64,000 nucleotides of DNA from Cytophagaceae bacterium (GCA_947450365.1 CANFVE010000014.1:1-64000); one strand, 5' to 3'; shown: positions 37,816 through 47,799, counted from the stretch's first letter. The notes: generated from the sequence alone by a model not told the origin. Program-made: numbers and translations.

Positions 37816-37959
37816 ATGGCCGTAACAAGATTAAAACGTAAAGACAGAAGAAATAAAGCAGTAGCTAATAATAAAGTAGCTGCTATTAAAATTTTAAAGC
37901 GTAAGCCAATTATTAAATTGGTTGATGTAGAAGAAATCAAAGCTTCATTCGCTAAATAA
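37816..37959 (+). CDS. Small basic conserved protein (47 residues)
   Basis: This reading frame encodes 47 residues rich in Lys, Arg and Asn, beginning MAVTRLKRKDRRNKAVANNK, with a C-terminal LVDVEEIKASFAK segment. I recall similar short proteins as conserved hypotheticals in Bacteroidota, but the function is unknown. A consensus promoter is upstream and a terminator 20 bases downstream, so it is a complete monocistronic gene. The charge suggests RNA or ribosome binding; that is inference. Confidence 0.82.
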   Translation: MAVTRLKRKDRRNKAVANNKVAAIKILKRKPIIKLVDVEEIKASFAK

Positions 37960-37978
37960 TTAGAATTTCTTTATATTT

Positions 37979-38003
37979 AAAACCGGTTTATGCCGGTTTT
38001 TTT
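37979..38003 (+). terminator. Rho-independent terminator after the 47-residue gene
   Basis: AACCGG and CCGGTT (37981-37998) form a hairpin with a TTTATG loop, followed by seven T. Confidence 0.88.
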
Positions 38004-38036
38004 ATACCCCAAATTTTATACCTCAAACTTAATAAC

Positions 38037-38792
38037 ATGAAACTAACTCACATGTATGTTGCTGGACTATTCCTAGTAGGCGCATATTCAGCACAAGCAC
38101 AAGACCATCGTTTTGCATCTGAAAATCCTAAAAACCCGGAAGTAACCGAATATTGGGATCCAGAAATTCGTGTGGTAACGCCCGGACCTATTCCATCTGA
38201 TGCAATTGTTTTATTTGATGGAAAGTCCTTGGATAATTGGGAAAGTGCGAAAGATGGCTCACCGGCTAAATGGAAGGTTGCGGATGGAAAAATGACAGTT
38301 GTTGGGAAAACGGGTAATATTTCTACTAAACAAAAATTTACAAACTATCAATTGCATATCGAATGGCAATCACCCATCGAACCAGATACTAAGAAAAGTC
38401 AGGGGAAAGGAAATAGTGGTATTTTTATGCAGGGTATGTATGAAGTTCAAGTGTTAAACTCGTATAATAACCGCACCTATCGCAATGGCCAGGCGGGAAG
38501 TATTTATAAACAATCGGCACCGATGGTGAATGCAACTTCTAAAATGGGTGAATGGAATACCTATGACATTATTTATACGGCACCAAAATTCACAGTAAAT
38601 GGAGGAATTGACACGCCTGCCTATGTAACGGTTATTCATAATGGTGTAGTTGTGCAAAACCACACAAAAATCCAAGGAACCACCGAGTACATCGGCCAGC
38701 CTTTAAATCCAGTTCACGGCCCTGGTCCTATTAGCCTTCAGGATCATGGAAATGAAGTGAGTTTCCGAAATATTTGGATTCGAGAACTTTAA
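38037..38792 (+). CDS. Secreted DUF1080 (3-keto-disaccharide hydrolase-type) protein
   Basis: This 251-residue protein has a Sec signal peptide (about 1-22, ending AYSAQAQ) and one DUF1080 domain, a concanavalin-like beta-sandwich. Family features include VLFDGKSLDNWES, FTNYQLHIEWQSP, GNSGIFMQGMYEVQVLNSY and a late ISLQDHGNEVSFRNIWIREL. Some family members hydrolyse 3-keto-glycosides; the substrate here is not evident. A terminator closes the gene on each side. Confidence 0.88.
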   Translation: MKLTHMYVAGLFLVGAYSAQAQDHRFASENPKNPEVTEYWDPEIRVVTPGPIPSDAIVLFDGKSLDNWESAKDGSPAKWKVADGKMTVVGKTGNISTKQKFTNYQLHIEWQSPIEPDTKKSQGKGNSGIFMQGMYEVQVLNSYNNRTYRNGQAGSIYKQSAPMVNATSKMGEWNTYDIIYTAPKFTVNGGIDTPAYVTVIHNGVVVQNHTKIQGTTEYIGQPLNPVHGPGPISLQDHGNEVSFRNIWIREL

Positions 38793-38810
38793 TTTTAAAA
38801 AATAAATGAG

Positions 38811-38846
38811 GGAAGGTTTTTTTAACGAGAAACCTTCCTTTTTTTT
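38811..38846 (+). terminator. Rho-independent terminator after the DUF1080 gene
   Basis: GGAAGGTTT (38811-38819) pairs with AAACCTTCC (38830-38838), followed by eight T. Confidence 0.9.
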
Positions 38847-38851
38847 GTAGT

Positions 38852-39616
38852 ATGAAATACATCATCAGTTGGGTTTTACGTTCCATCCCCCGGAAAATCA
38901 TTCAATTATTTGCCCATCGGCTTTTAAAAATTTACAGTCTTTTTCTCAAAGGAAATAAAGTCTATTGCCCCGTTTGCGATCATTCCTTTTCTAAATTTTT
39001 ACCTTACGGAAGACTAAATCCACGGGAAAATGCCTTATGCCCATCTTGTTTAAGTTTGGAGAGGCACCGACTGATGCATTTATTTTTAAAACAAGAAACT
39101 GATTTTTACACATCAAAACCGAGGGTGTTGCATATTGCCCCAGAATATTGTTTCATTGAACGCTTTGAAAGATATTTAGGTGACAACTACATCACGGCGG
39201 ATATTGAATCCCCATTGGCTAAGGTTAAAATGGATTTACATGATATTCCATTTGAAGAAAATGCATTTGACGTAGTGTTTTGCAATCACGTCATGGAACA
39301 TGTAAATGATGATGTACGATGTATGCAAGAAATCCGCAGGGTATTAAAACCGAGTGGTTTTGCATTAATTCAAAGTCCACAACGCTATGATTTAGAGAGT
39401 ACCTACGAAGACCCTAGCATTACAGATCCCAAAGAGCGCGAAATCCATTTTTTACAAGACGACCATCTACGAATTTATGGTCGCGACTATGGCAAAGTAC
39501 TGCAAAATTCCGGCTTTCAAGTTCATGAAGTAGATATGATAAGCAAATTGGGAATTTCGGAAAGCCAAAAAATGGCCTTGCCCATGGAGGAAATCATTTA
39601 TCAATGCACCAAATAA
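38852..39616 (+). CDS. SAM-dependent methyltransferase with N-terminal zinc-ribbon-like region
   Basis: This 254-residue protein has a cysteine quartet CPVCDHSF...CPSCLSLERHRL (about 31-75) resembling a zinc ribbon. A class I methyltransferase core follows (VLHIAPEYCFIERF, TADIES, FDVVFCNHVMEHV, EIRRVLKPSGFAL). The substrate is unknown; similar domains occur near cell-surface glycan genes. The N-terminus is basic and mildly hydrophobic but not a clear signal. It begins 5 bases after a terminator and is followed by pepP after 15 bp. Confidence 0.82.
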   Translation: MKYIISWVLRSIPRKIIQLFAHRLLKIYSLFLKGNKVYCPVCDHSFSKFLPYGRLNPRENALCPSCLSLERHRLMHLFLKQETDFYTSKPRVLHIAPEYCFIERFERYLGDNYITADIESPLAKVKMDLHDIPFEENAFDVVFCNHVMEHVNDDVRCMQEIRRVLKPSGFALIQSPQRYDLESTYEDPSITDPKEREIHFLQDDHLRIYGRDYGKVLQNSGFQVHEVDMISKLGISESQKMALPMEEIIYQCTK

Positions 39617-39631
39617 CCTATTGAAACCTTT

Positions 39632-40927
39632 ATGAGATACGATGCCTTTCCTTCCGAATTATTTTGTAAAAACAGAGCCAAATTAACGGCATCCTTATCT
39701 CCTAAGGCGATTGTTGTTTTAAGTTCTAATGACATCATGCCTACGAACGCAGATGGCACGATGGGTTTTAAACAACAAACAGATCTATTTTATTTGACCG
39801 GCATCGACCAGGAGGAAACTATCTTGATTTTGTATCCCGATGCCCCTGAGGAACATTTAAAAGAGATTTTATTTGTCAAGGAAACATCTGAATTAATTGC
39901 GGTTTGGGAAGGGCATAAATTAACTAAAAAGGAAGCCTCGCAAATCAGTGGTATTAAAAATATTCAGTGGGTGCATAATTTTGATGCTATTTTAAAAACC
40001 ATCATATATTCATCCGAATCTATTTATTTACACGCGAATGAACATATTCGAAACGCCTCTCCCGTTGAAACGCAAAATGATCGTTTAGCAAAAAAAATAA
40101 AAGCGCTTTATCCATTACATCCAATTAATCGGTTGGCCCCTCTTCTCAATACCATACGCATGGTGAAGGAATCGGCAGAACTTGTAGCTCTTCAAAAAGC
40201 CATTGATATTACAGAAAAGGCTTTCAGAAGGGTTCTATCATTTACGAAACCAGGAGTTTTTGAATTTGAAATTGAGGCAGAATTCATTCATGAGTTTATA
40301 AAAAGCAGAAGTGGTGGATTTGCCTATACGCCTATAATTGCTTCGGGAGCTAATGCCTGTGTGTTGCATTATATTTCAAATGAGTTGCCTTGTCAAGATG
40401 GCGATTTATTATTATTAGATGTAGGTGCCTGCTATGGAAATTATAATGCTGATATGACAAGAACTATTCCGGTGAATGGCCGATTTTCAGCACGTCAAAA
40501 AGCTGTTTATGTAGCGGTTCAATCGGTATTGAATTTTGCGACTGAATTAATGAAACCCGGGATATACTGGGTTGATTATCAAAAAGAAGTCGAGCGTTTT
40601 ATGGAAGGCCAATTAATCGATTTAGGGCTTTTTTCTAGGAAGGATGTTGAAAAACAAGACCCTTCCGCTCCCCTATTTAAGAAATATTTCATGCATGGAG
40701 TGGCACACCATTTGGGATTGGATGTGCATGATGTTTGGGACAAATACAAACCCTTTCAAGCGGGTATGGTGCTAACTTGTGAACCTGGGATATATATTCG
40801 CGAAGAAGGTTTAGGCATACGATTAGAAAATAATTTACTCATCACGGAACAGGGTACTGATAATTTAATGAAACATATTCCGATACATTGGGATGAAATT
40901 GAACAATTGATGCAGGCCAACAAATGA
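39632..40927 (+). CDS. pepP: Xaa-Pro aminopeptidase (aminopeptidase P)
   Basis: This 431-residue metallopeptidase removes N-terminal residues preceding proline. An N-terminal creatinase domain (about 1-165) is followed by the pita-bread catalytic domain. Its five metal ligands are visible: Asp in LLLDVGACYG, Asp in YNADMTRTIPV, His in GVAHHLGLDVHD, Glu in CEPGIYI and Glu in IRLENN. It overlaps the next gene by 4 bp (ATGA). No signal peptide is apparent, so it is likely cytoplasmic. Confidence 0.93.
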   Translation: MRYDAFPSELFCKNRAKLTASLSPKAIVVLSSNDIMPTNADGTMGFKQQTDLFYLTGIDQEETILILYPDAPEEHLKEILFVKETSELIAVWEGHKLTKKEASQISGIKNIQWVHNFDAILKTIIYSSESIYLHANEHIRNASPVETQNDRLAKKIKALYPLHPINRLAPLLNTIRMVKESAELVALQKAIDITEKAFRRVLSFTKPGVFEFEIEAEFIHEFIKSRSGGFAYTPIIASGANACVLHYISNELPCQDGDLLLLDVGACYGNYNADMTRTIPVNGRFSARQKAVYVAVQSVLNFATELMKPGIYWVDYQKEVERFMEGQLIDLGLFSRKDVEKQDPSAPLFKKYFMHGVAHHLGLDVHDVWDKYKPFQAGMVLTCEPGIYIREEGLGIRLENNLLITEQGTDNLMKHIPIHWDEIEQLMQANK

Positions 40928-42129
40928 TCCAAGATGAAATATCTATATTTATCTTTTTAGTCATTTTATTGGCTGCCATTTATTATGTGGCGCATTTGCC
41001 TTATAAATGGACTCAAATCATTTTCAAAGCCGTACCTACCCTTTTATTCTGTTATTTCTTACCATCTGCCTTTGTTTCATGGGGTGTGATTGATGTAAGT
41101 AAAAGTGATTTAAACGGAAGCCTTTCTAAAACGCTATTGCCATTTTGCATTTTTTATTTTTCGTTAGGTTTACCAATTCATCAATTAAAAAAATTAGGGA
41201 AAATAAGTCTCTTGATTTTTTTTGCGGGAAGTATTGGGGTTATTGTTGGAGGACCCATTTCACTCGGGATAAGTCATTACTTTTTCCCTGAATCCTTTAG
41301 CGCTGAATCGTACAAAGGGATGGCGACCATTGCTGGTTCTTGGATTGGTGGCACGGCTAACCAAATGGCGCTCAACGCAATTTTTACTCCTAGTGCAGAT
41401 GAATTAGCCAAAGCCGTCACTGTGGATGTTTTTTTTGGCGAAACTTGGTTAGCCATGCTGCTTCTTTTAATTCCATTTCAGGCCCGCATAAACCGATATT
41501 TTAAGGCAAAATTTGATGATCAATTCTTGGAATTACATTGGGAAGAACATCAAACCCACAAGCCGTTTACCTTTTTAAATCTTTTATATATTCTTGGTTT
41601 GGGTTTTGCCATTACACAAATAGCCCAATTTTCAGCAACAAACTTGGTCGGATTAGGAAACAATGAACCCATCTTTCAATTTTTAAATAAAAGCTTTTGG
41701 GTATTTCTCTTGAGTACAATTTCAGGCATTCTGTTAGGAATGACCAAATTACGAAAACTATATGCTGAAGGTGGAGATGTCATTTCAACCATGTTTTTGT
41801 ATTTTATTATTGCGTCGATTGGTTTAAAAATATCAATAAGTCATTTATTTTCAACACCAATCTTATTATTTACAGGATTTATATGGATTGCCATTCATGG
41901 CTTGGCTATATTTGTAGTTGGAAAATGGCTAAAGGCCCCTTACCACTATATGGCCATTGCATCACAGGCAAATGTGGGAGGAATTGCCTCTACTTCCATC
42001 GTGGCAACAGCATTTAGTCCAAAATTAACTCCTATGGGAATAATTTTGGCTTTATTGGGATACGCGGTGGGAACTTATGGTGGATATTTATCTGCTATTT
42101 TAATGAAATGGATTAGTGTAACTTATTAA
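40924..42129 (+). CDS. DUF819-family integral membrane protein
   Basis: This 401-residue protein has about ten hydrophobic helices. The family motif GMATIAGSWIGGTANQMAL lies at about 138-156, and a second inverted counterpart SQANVGGIASTSIVATAF is near 345. DUF819 proteins are predicted transporters of unknown substrate with an internal repeat. It overlaps pepP by 4 bp and precedes lepA by 6 bp, so it belongs to the same unit; a functional link to either is not evident. Confidence 0.87.
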   Translation: MIQDEISIFIFLVILLAAIYYVAHLPYKWTQIIFKAVPTLLFCYFLPSAFVSWGVIDVSKSDLNGSLSKTLLPFCIFYFSLGLPIHQLKKLGKISLLIFFAGSIGVIVGGPISLGISHYFFPESFSAESYKGMATIAGSWIGGTANQMALNAIFTPSADELAKAVTVDVFFGETWLAMLLLLIPFQARINRYFKAKFDDQFLELHWEEHQTHKPFTFLNLLYILGLGFAITQIAQFSATNLVGLGNNEPIFQFLNKSFWVFLLSTISGILLGMTKLRKLYAEGGDVISTMFLYFIIASIGLKISISHLFSTPILLFTGFIWIAIHGLAIFVVGKWLKAPYHYMAIASQANVGGIASTSIVATAFSPKLTPMGIILALLGYAVGTYGGYLSAILMKWISVTY

Positions 42130-42135
42130 TATTGA

Positions 42136-43923
42136 ATGAAACACCTACGTAATTTTTGTATTATCGCGCACATCGACCACGGGAAAAGTACTTTGGCTGA
42201 TCGTTTAATTGAATTCACGAATACGGTTCAAAAACGAGATATGATGAATCAATTGCTCGATGATATGGATTTAGAACGCGAACGTGGAATAACCATTAAA
42301 TCTCACGCGATTCAAATGCAGTATCCAAAGGATGGAGAATTGTACACGTTGAATTTAATAGACACACCGGGACACGTCGATTTTTCATATGAAGTTTCAA
42401 GGTCGATTGCGGCATGTGAAGGCGCATTATTGATTGTTGATGCCTCACAAGGCATCGAAGCGCAAACGATTTCCAATTTGTATTTAGCCATCAATCATGA
42501 TTTGGAAATTATTCCGGTTTTGAATAAAATTGATTTACCTGGAGCCATGCCGGATGATGTTTCGGATCAAATCATAGACTTAATCGGTTGCAAAAAAGAA
42601 GATATCATTCATGCTTCAGGAAAAGAGGGAATCGGGATACAGGAAATATTAGATGCGGTTATTGCTCGAATTCCAGCGCCTAAAGGAAATCCAGAGGAAC
42701 CTTTGCAAGCTTTAATTTTTGATTCTACATTTAATTCTTACCGAGGAATTGAAGTTATTTTCCGAGTGTACAATGGGGAAATTCGTAAAGGGGATCGTGT
42801 CAAGTTCATGAATACGGGCAAAGAATATTTTGCGGATGAAATTGGAACCCTAGGATTAGAACAAGAACCTAAATCGATCATTAAAACTGGTGATGTTGGA
42901 TATTTGATATCCGGTATTAAAGAAGCCAAAGAGGTAAAGGTGGGTGATACCATTACCCAAGTAGCTAATCCATGTATTAGGGCCATTCAAGGATTTGAAG
43001 AGGTAAAACCTATGGTATTCGCGGGGATTTATCCTGTAGAAACGTCAGAATTTGAGGATTTGCGGGATGCGATGGAGAAACTGCAATTAAATGATGCCTC
43101 CTTGGTTTGGGAACCTGAAACGTCGATGGCCTTAGGATTTGGGTTTCGGTGCGGATTCTTGGGGATGTTGCACATGGAAATCGTCCAAGAACGCTTGGAA
43201 CGCGAATTTGACATGACTGTGATCACCACCGTTCCTTCCGTAAAATTTAAAGTATTGACCACAGCGGGTGAAGAACAATGGGTTTCGGCTCCAAGTGAAT
43301 TGCCCGAACCGAATTTGATCGATGTGGTGGAAGAACCTTACATCAAGGCTCAAATCATCACAAAATCAGAGTATACAGGGGTGATTATGAGTTTATGTAT
43401 GGACAAACGTGGTATTTTAAAGAATCAAATCTATTTAACCACGGATCGAGTAGAATTAACCTTTGACATGCCATTGTCAGAAGTCGTTTTTGATTTTTTT
43501 GATCGGTTAAAAACAATTTCAAGAGGTTATGCGTCTTTGGATTATGAATACAAAGGATATGAACCTGGAATGATGGTAAAATTGGATATCATGCTGAATG
43601 GAGAGAAAGTGGATGCATTGTCAGCCATTGTTCATCGGGATAAGGCATATGATTGGGGGAAACGTTTGTGTGAGAAGTTGAGGGAATTATTGCCACGCCA
43701 ACAATTTGAAATCGCTATCCAAGCCGCCATAGGCCAAAAAATAATAGCCCGTGAAACAGTAAAAGCTTTACGTAAAGATGTTTTGGCGAAATGTTATGGG
43801 GGAGATATTTCTCGGAAGCGGAAATTATTGGAGAAGCAGAAAAAAGGAAAGAAACGAATGCGCCAAGTAGGTAACGTGGAAATTCCACAGGAGGCCTTTA
43901 TGGCCGTTTTAAAACTAGATTAA
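42136..43923 (+). CDS. lepA: Elongation factor 4 (LepA)
   Basis: This 595-residue translational GTPase back-translocates or remodels stalled ribosomes. G1 is [15 protein letters not shown]2/G3 lie in [11 protein letters not shown] and [12 protein letters not shown], and G4 is NKIDLPGA. The LepA-specific C-terminal domain ends [23 protein letters not shown] and the usual tail. Length is normal. It closes the methyltransferase-pepP-DUF819 run. Confidence 0.97.
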   Translation: MKHLRNFCIIAHIDHGKSTLADRLIEFTNTVQKRDMMNQLLDDMDLERERGITIKSHAIQMQYPKDGELYTLNLIDTPGHVDFSYEVSRSIAACEGALLIVDASQGIEAQTISNLYLAINHDLEIIPVLNKIDLPGAMPDDVSDQIIDLIGCKKEDIIHASGKEGIGIQEILDAVIARIPAPKGNPEEPLQALIFDSTFNSYRGIEVIFRVYNGEIRKGDRVKFMNTGKEYFADEIGTLGLEQEPKSIIKTGDVGYLISGIKEAKEVKVGDTITQVANPCIRAIQGFEEVKPMVFAGIYPVETSEFEDLRDAMEKLQLNDASLVWEPETSMALGFGFRCGFLGMLHMEIVQERLEREFDMTVITTVPSVKFKVLTTAGEEQWVSAPSELPEPNLIDVVEEPYIKAQIITKSEYTGVIMSLCMDKRGILKNQIYLTTDRVELTFDMPLSEVVFDFFDRLKTISRGYASLDYEYKGYEPGMMVKLDIMLNGEKVDALSAIVHRDKAYDWGKRLCEKLRELLPRQQFEIAIQAAIGQKIIARETVKALRKDVLAKCYGGDISRKRKLLEKQKKGKKRMRQVGNVEIPQEAFMAVLKLD

Positions 43924-43968
43924 GACAAATAATTTTACAAAATAATTTTAAAAGAAGCGTTTTAAGCG

Positions 43969-43976
43969 TAATTTTG
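43969..43976 (+). promoter_or_regulatory. Candidate -7 element for the E2 gene
   Basis: TAATTTTG matches TANNTTTG 18 bases before the ATG at 43995. A TTTA 18 bp upstream is a possible weak -33. Confidence 0.45.
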
Positions 43977-43994
43977 AAATTCAAATTTTAAGAA

Positions 43995-45608
43995 ATGGCT
44001 GAAGTAATACGAATGCCCAAGATGAGTGACACCATGGTAGAAGGTGTAATCGCAAATTGGCTCAAAAAAGAAGGTGACGTAATTAAATCTGGTGACATTA
44101 TTGCCGAGGTGGAAACTGATAAGGCAACCATGGAATTGGAAAACTATGAAGATGGCACGCTATTATACATTGGAATCAAAGCTGGCGAAGCTGTGCCTGT
44201 GGATGGGATCATCGCCATTGTGGGAACTCCCGGGGAAGATTATTCCGCTTTATTAGCAGGAAATAGTCCGGCCGTGGTAGCAGCGCCTGTCGCAAGTGAA
44301 CCAATCGTCGAGGTTTCTGCCAACGTTCCTCAAGCAGCCATTGCCATCGATTTAAGTGGGATTGCTGCAAAAGCTGTTCGTATGCCTAAAATGAGTGATA
44401 CGATGATTGAGGGAGTGATTGCCAAATGGTTGAAAAAAGAGGGTGATGTCGTGAAATCGGGTGATATCATAGCAGAAGTGGAAACCGACAAGGCGACCAT
44501 GGAGCTAGAAAATTATGAGGATGGAACCATTTTATATATTGGGGCGAAGGAAGGTCAAGGAATTATTGTTGATGGTATTATTGCCATTGTCGGTGAAAAA
44601 GGCACTGATTTTCAGAAAATATTAGATGCGGAAGCGGCTCCAGTTGTAGCAGCGTCAGCCCCAGCACCTGTTGTGGTGGCGGCTCCAAGTGCCCCAGCTC
44701 CTAAACCACTAGAAACTCCTAAAGCAGCAGTAGCAACAGCTCCTCAAGCATCCAAACCAGGTGTTGAGTTAAAAGCATCTCCATTGGCCAGAGCGTTAGC
44801 AAAAGAAAAAGGATATAATTTAAATTGGATTCAAGGAACTGGAGAAGGTGGACGCATTACGAAAACGGATATTGAAAATTACAATCCTAATTCGGGGGGT
44901 GCGATGTCGACTTTTGTAAGCGGAACTGAGAGTTTTGAAGATATTCCGAATAGTCAAATGCGTAAAACGATTGCGCGTAGACTTTCTGAATCTAAATTCA
45001 GTGCGCCGGAGTTTTACTTGACCATGGAAATTAATATGGACAAGGCGATTGAAGCACGTGTCAGTATGAATGAGGTTTTACCAGTTAAAATTTCATTTAA
45101 CGATATGGTGATTAAAGCCGTCTCATTATCCTTGGTAAAACATCCTAAGGTTAATTCATACTGGATGGAAGACCGTATTCGAGTGAATAAGCATGTACAT
45201 ATTGGTATGGCTGTGGCCGTAGAAGATGGTTTATTGGTTCCTGTGATTCGTTTTGCAAATGAAAAATCAATTGCACAGATATCAGCTGAGGCGAAAGACT
45301 TAGGAGGAAAAGCGAAATCCAAACAATTGCAGCCGAAGGATTGGGAAGGAAATACCTTTACTGTGAGTAATTTAGGCATGTTTGGCATCGATCAATTTAC
45401 ATCAATTATCAATTCACCTGAATCTTGTATTCTAGCGGTGGGTGGTATAAAAGAAACTGTAGGTGTTAAAAACGGGACTTTTTATGCGACAAACATTATG
45501 AAGTTGACCTTAACTTGTGACCATCGCGTCGTGGATGGGGCTACAGGTGCCGCATTCCTATTAACCCTTAAACAGTATTTAGAGGATCCTCTTAAAATGT
45601 TTTTATAA
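43995..45608 (+). CDS. Pyruvate dehydrogenase E2 (dihydrolipoamide acetyltransferase)
   Basis: This 537-residue acyltransferase has two lipoyl domains (about 3-78 and 130-207), each with the lipoylation site ETDKATMELE. An Ala/Pro linker, a peripheral-subunit-binding domain (about 260-297, ASPLARALAKEKGYNL) and the catalytic core ending in TCDHRVVDGATGA follow. The active His is in that last motif. It forms the core of the pyruvate dehydrogenase complex. E1 and E3 genes are not adjacent. A 2-oxoglutarate or branched-chain E2 is less likely because those usually carry one lipoyl domain. Confidence 0.93.
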   Translation: MAEVIRMPKMSDTMVEGVIANWLKKEGDVIKSGDIIAEVETDKATMELENYEDGTLLYIGIKAGEAVPVDGIIAIVGTPGEDYSALLAGNSPAVVAAPVASEPIVEVSANVPQAAIAIDLSGIAAKAVRMPKMSDTMIEGVIAKWLKKEGDVVKSGDIIAEVETDKATMELENYEDGTILYIGAKEGQGIIVDGIIAIVGEKGTDFQKILDAEAAPVVAASAPAPVVVAAPSAPAPKPLETPKAAVATAPQASKPGVELKASPLARALAKEKGYNLNWIQGTGEGGRITKTDIENYNPNSGGAMSTFVSGTESFEDIPNSQMRKTIARRLSESKFSAPEFYLTMEINMDKAIEARVSMNEVLPVKISFNDMVIKAVSLSLVKHPKVNSYWMEDRIRVNKHVHIGMAVAVEDGLLVPVIRFANEKSIAQISAEAKDLGGKAKSKQLQPKDWEGNTFTVSNLGMFGIDQFTSIINSPESCILAVGGIKETVGVKNGTFYATNIMKLTLTCDHRVVDGATGAAFLLTLKQYLEDPLKMFL

Positions 45609-45622
45609 CATAAAATAATTGG

Positions 45623-45657
45623 CAAGCCTCGGAAACATTCGGGGCTTAGCTATTTTT
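45623..45657 (+). terminator. Weak candidate terminator after the E2 gene
   Basis: AAGCC and GGCTT (with one G-T and two inner G-C pairs) form a stem around GAAACATT, followed by a T-rich but broken tail. hisG begins 66 bp after the E2 stop, so the hairpin could separate the two units. Confidence 0.4.
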
Positions 45658-45673
45658 AGAAAGATACAATTTC

Positions 45674-46537
45674 ATGAGCACAGAAAATTTGCGCATAGCA
45701 GTACAGAAATCAGGGCGTTTGAGCGAGGATTCGTTGAAACTATTCAAGGAGTGTGGAATTAAATTTGAATCAGGCGGTTCTAAATTGCGATCAGTATCGA
45801 GCAATTTTCCTATTGAATTTTTATTTCTTCGCGATGATGATATCCCCGGGTATGTAGAGGATGGTGTAGCCGATTTAGGCGTTATTGGCCAAAATGTGTT
45901 AATGGAAAACACCAAAAAAGTGGATATCGTAAAGGAATTAGGATTTTCGAAATGTCGTTTATCCCTAGCCATTCCTAGAAATGAAAATTATACTGATTTA
46001 ACCTATTTTGAGGGTAAAAATATTGCAACCTCCTACCCAAATTTGACGAATCAATTTTTATTGTCCAATGGAGTTAAAGCACAAACGCATGAAATTTCAG
46101 GCTCTGTTGAGATAGCGCCGAGCATCGGATTGGCAGAAGGCATTTGTGATATTGTGTCTACCGGCGGAACCCTGTTAAGTAATGGATTGAAGGAAGTTGC
46201 TGAAGTTTTCAAAAGCCAAGCTGTCTTAATTGCTTATTCAAATTTATCCAAAGAAAAGAAGGCCATTTTAGCAAAATTACTTTTTCGGATAGATTCCGTA
46301 CAAAGAGGTCAAAATGCTAAATATGTAGTTTTAAATGCTAAAAAAGAGCATTTGGATCAAATCATTTCCTTGTTACCTGGCATGAAGTCACCTTCCGTGG
46401 TTCCATTGGCTACTGAAGGATGGTTTTCTTTACATTCTGTCATTTCTGAAAATGATTTTTGGGAAATTATCGAATCCTTACGCGAAGCAGGTGCGGAAGG
46501 AATTTTAGTGTTGCCGATCGAAAAAATGATTTTATAA
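45674..46537 (+). CDS. hisG: ATP phosphoribosyltransferase, long form
   Basis: HisG catalyses the first, feedback-controlled step of histidine synthesis, joining ATP and PRPP. The 287-residue chain is the long form with a C-terminal regulatory domain (about 210-285). The core shows LRIAVQKSGRLSEDSL, FLRDDDIPGYVEDGVADLG and IVDIVSTGGTLLSNGL-like motifs. The last base of its TAA is the first base of the hisD ATG, so the two are coupled. Confidence 0.96.
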   Translation: MSTENLRIAVQKSGRLSEDSLKLFKECGIKFESGGSKLRSVSSNFPIEFLFLRDDDIPGYVEDGVADLGVIGQNVLMENTKKVDIVKELGFSKCRLSLAIPRNENYTDLTYFEGKNIATSYPNLTNQFLLSNGVKAQTHEISGSVEIAPSIGLAEGICDIVSTGGTLLSNGLKEVAEVFKSQAVLIAYSNLSKEKKAILAKLLFRIDSVQRGQNAKYVVLNAKKEHLDQIISLLPGMKSPSVVPLATEGWFSLHSVISENDFWEIIESLREAGAEGILVLPIEKMIL

Positions 46538-47799
46538 TGTTTGAAGTAAACCGTTTTCCAGAACCGAGTGAATACGAAGCATTGTGCGAAAGACCCGCAT
46601 TGGAAACGGCCTCGTTGGGAAATGTCATACAAGATATTTTTGAACAAGTAAAATCGAAAAAGGATGAAGCATTAAAGGATTTTACGTTAACGTTTGAAAA
46701 GCGTTCCATTGATTCAATCAATTATACCGAATCAGAAATAGATGCACTCGCAAAACAAACGGATCCGACCTTACAAGAAGCGATTAGGCAGGCCTATTTA
46801 AATATTAAAAAATTTCACGAGGCCCAAATTCTTCCGGAAAAAAGGGTAGAAACGATGCCAGGGGTGGTTTGTTGGCAAAAATCAACAGCCATCGAAAAAG
46901 TAGGAATTTATATTCCAGGTGGAACGGCGCCTTTATTTTCAACGATATTAATGTTGGCCATTCCAGCCAAAATTGCCGGATGTTCCGAAATCATCCTGTG
47001 TACCCCAGGTACACACCCTGCCCTATTTTTTACAGCTCAATTATGCGGAATTACGCACATGTCAAAAATCGGTGGTGCGCAAGCAATAGCCGCCATGGCC
47101 TTAGGAACGGAGAGCATTCCACAAGTCTATAAAATTTTTGGACCCGGTAATCAATATGTAACCGCAGCCAAGATGTATGCGAATCAAAAAGGAGTTGCCA
47201 TCGATATGCCGGCGGGTCCCTCTGAAGTGGCTATATATGCAGATACAACTGCAAATCCTCTTTATGTCGCAGCGGATTTATTGTCACAGGCTGAACATGG
47301 AGCAGATTCTCAAGTCATTTTAGTTTCGACTTCAGAAGATATAATCCAACAAACAATTCAAAAAGTTAATCAACAAGTAGAAAATTTACCTAGAAAGGAA
47401 TTTGCCATTCAATCTTTAGCCAATTCGAAATTCATAGTAGTAAAAACTCAAGAGGAGGCTGTAGCCTTCTTAAACAAATATGCAGCGGAACATTTGATTT
47501 TAGCTTGTGAAAAATCTGAAGAAATGGCTTACCAGATTAGCAATGCAGGATCCATTTTCTTAGGAAATTATACGCCTGAATCAGCAGGAGATTATGCCTC
47601 GGGGACGAATCATACCTTGCCAACCAATGGCTTTGCCAGGGCCTATAGTGGTGTTAATTTAGATAGTTTTTGTAAAAAAATTACCTTACAAGCCATTTCA
47701 AAAGAAGGACTAACAAACCTTTCAAAGAGTATTATTACCATGGCCGAAGCAGAATCCTTGCAAGGTCATGCAAACGCAGTAAAATTTAGAATGAATTAA
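46537..47799 (+). CDS. hisD: Histidinol dehydrogenase
   Basis: HisD oxidises histidinol to histidine in two NAD-dependent steps. The 420-residue protein carries IYIPGGTAPLFSTILML, KIFGPGNQYVTAAKMYANQ, DMPAGPSEVAIYAD, the SQAEHGADSQVIL metal/catalytic segment and DYASGTNHTLPTNG. I place the start at the ATG overlapping the hisG stop by one base; the longer frame beginning at 46459 lies inside hisG. It overlaps hisC by one base as well. Confidence 0.96.
   Translation: MFEVNRFPEPSEYEALCERPALETASLGNVIQDIFEQVKSKKDEALKDFTLTFEKRSIDSINYTESEIDALAKQTDPTLQEAIRQAYLNIKKFHEAQILPEKRVETMPGVVCWQKSTAIEKVGIYIPGGTAPLFSTILMLAIPAKIAGCSEIILCTPGTHPALFFTAQLCGITHMSKIGGAQAIAAMALGTESIPQVYKIFGPGNQYVTAAKMYANQKGVAIDMPAGPSEVAIYADTTANPLYVAADLLSQAEHGADSQVILVSTSEDIIQQTIQKVNQQVENLPRKEFAIQSLANSKFIVVKTQEEAVAFLNKYAAEHLILACEKSEEMAYQISNAGSIFLGNYTPESAGDYASGTNHTLPTNGFARAYSGVNLDSFCKKITLQAISKEGLTNLSKSIITMAEAESLQGHANAVKFRMN

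Noticed and set aside
46459-46536. Upstream start for hisD
   Set aside because: It lies inside hisG; the TAATG junction at 46535-46539 gives the conserved start.
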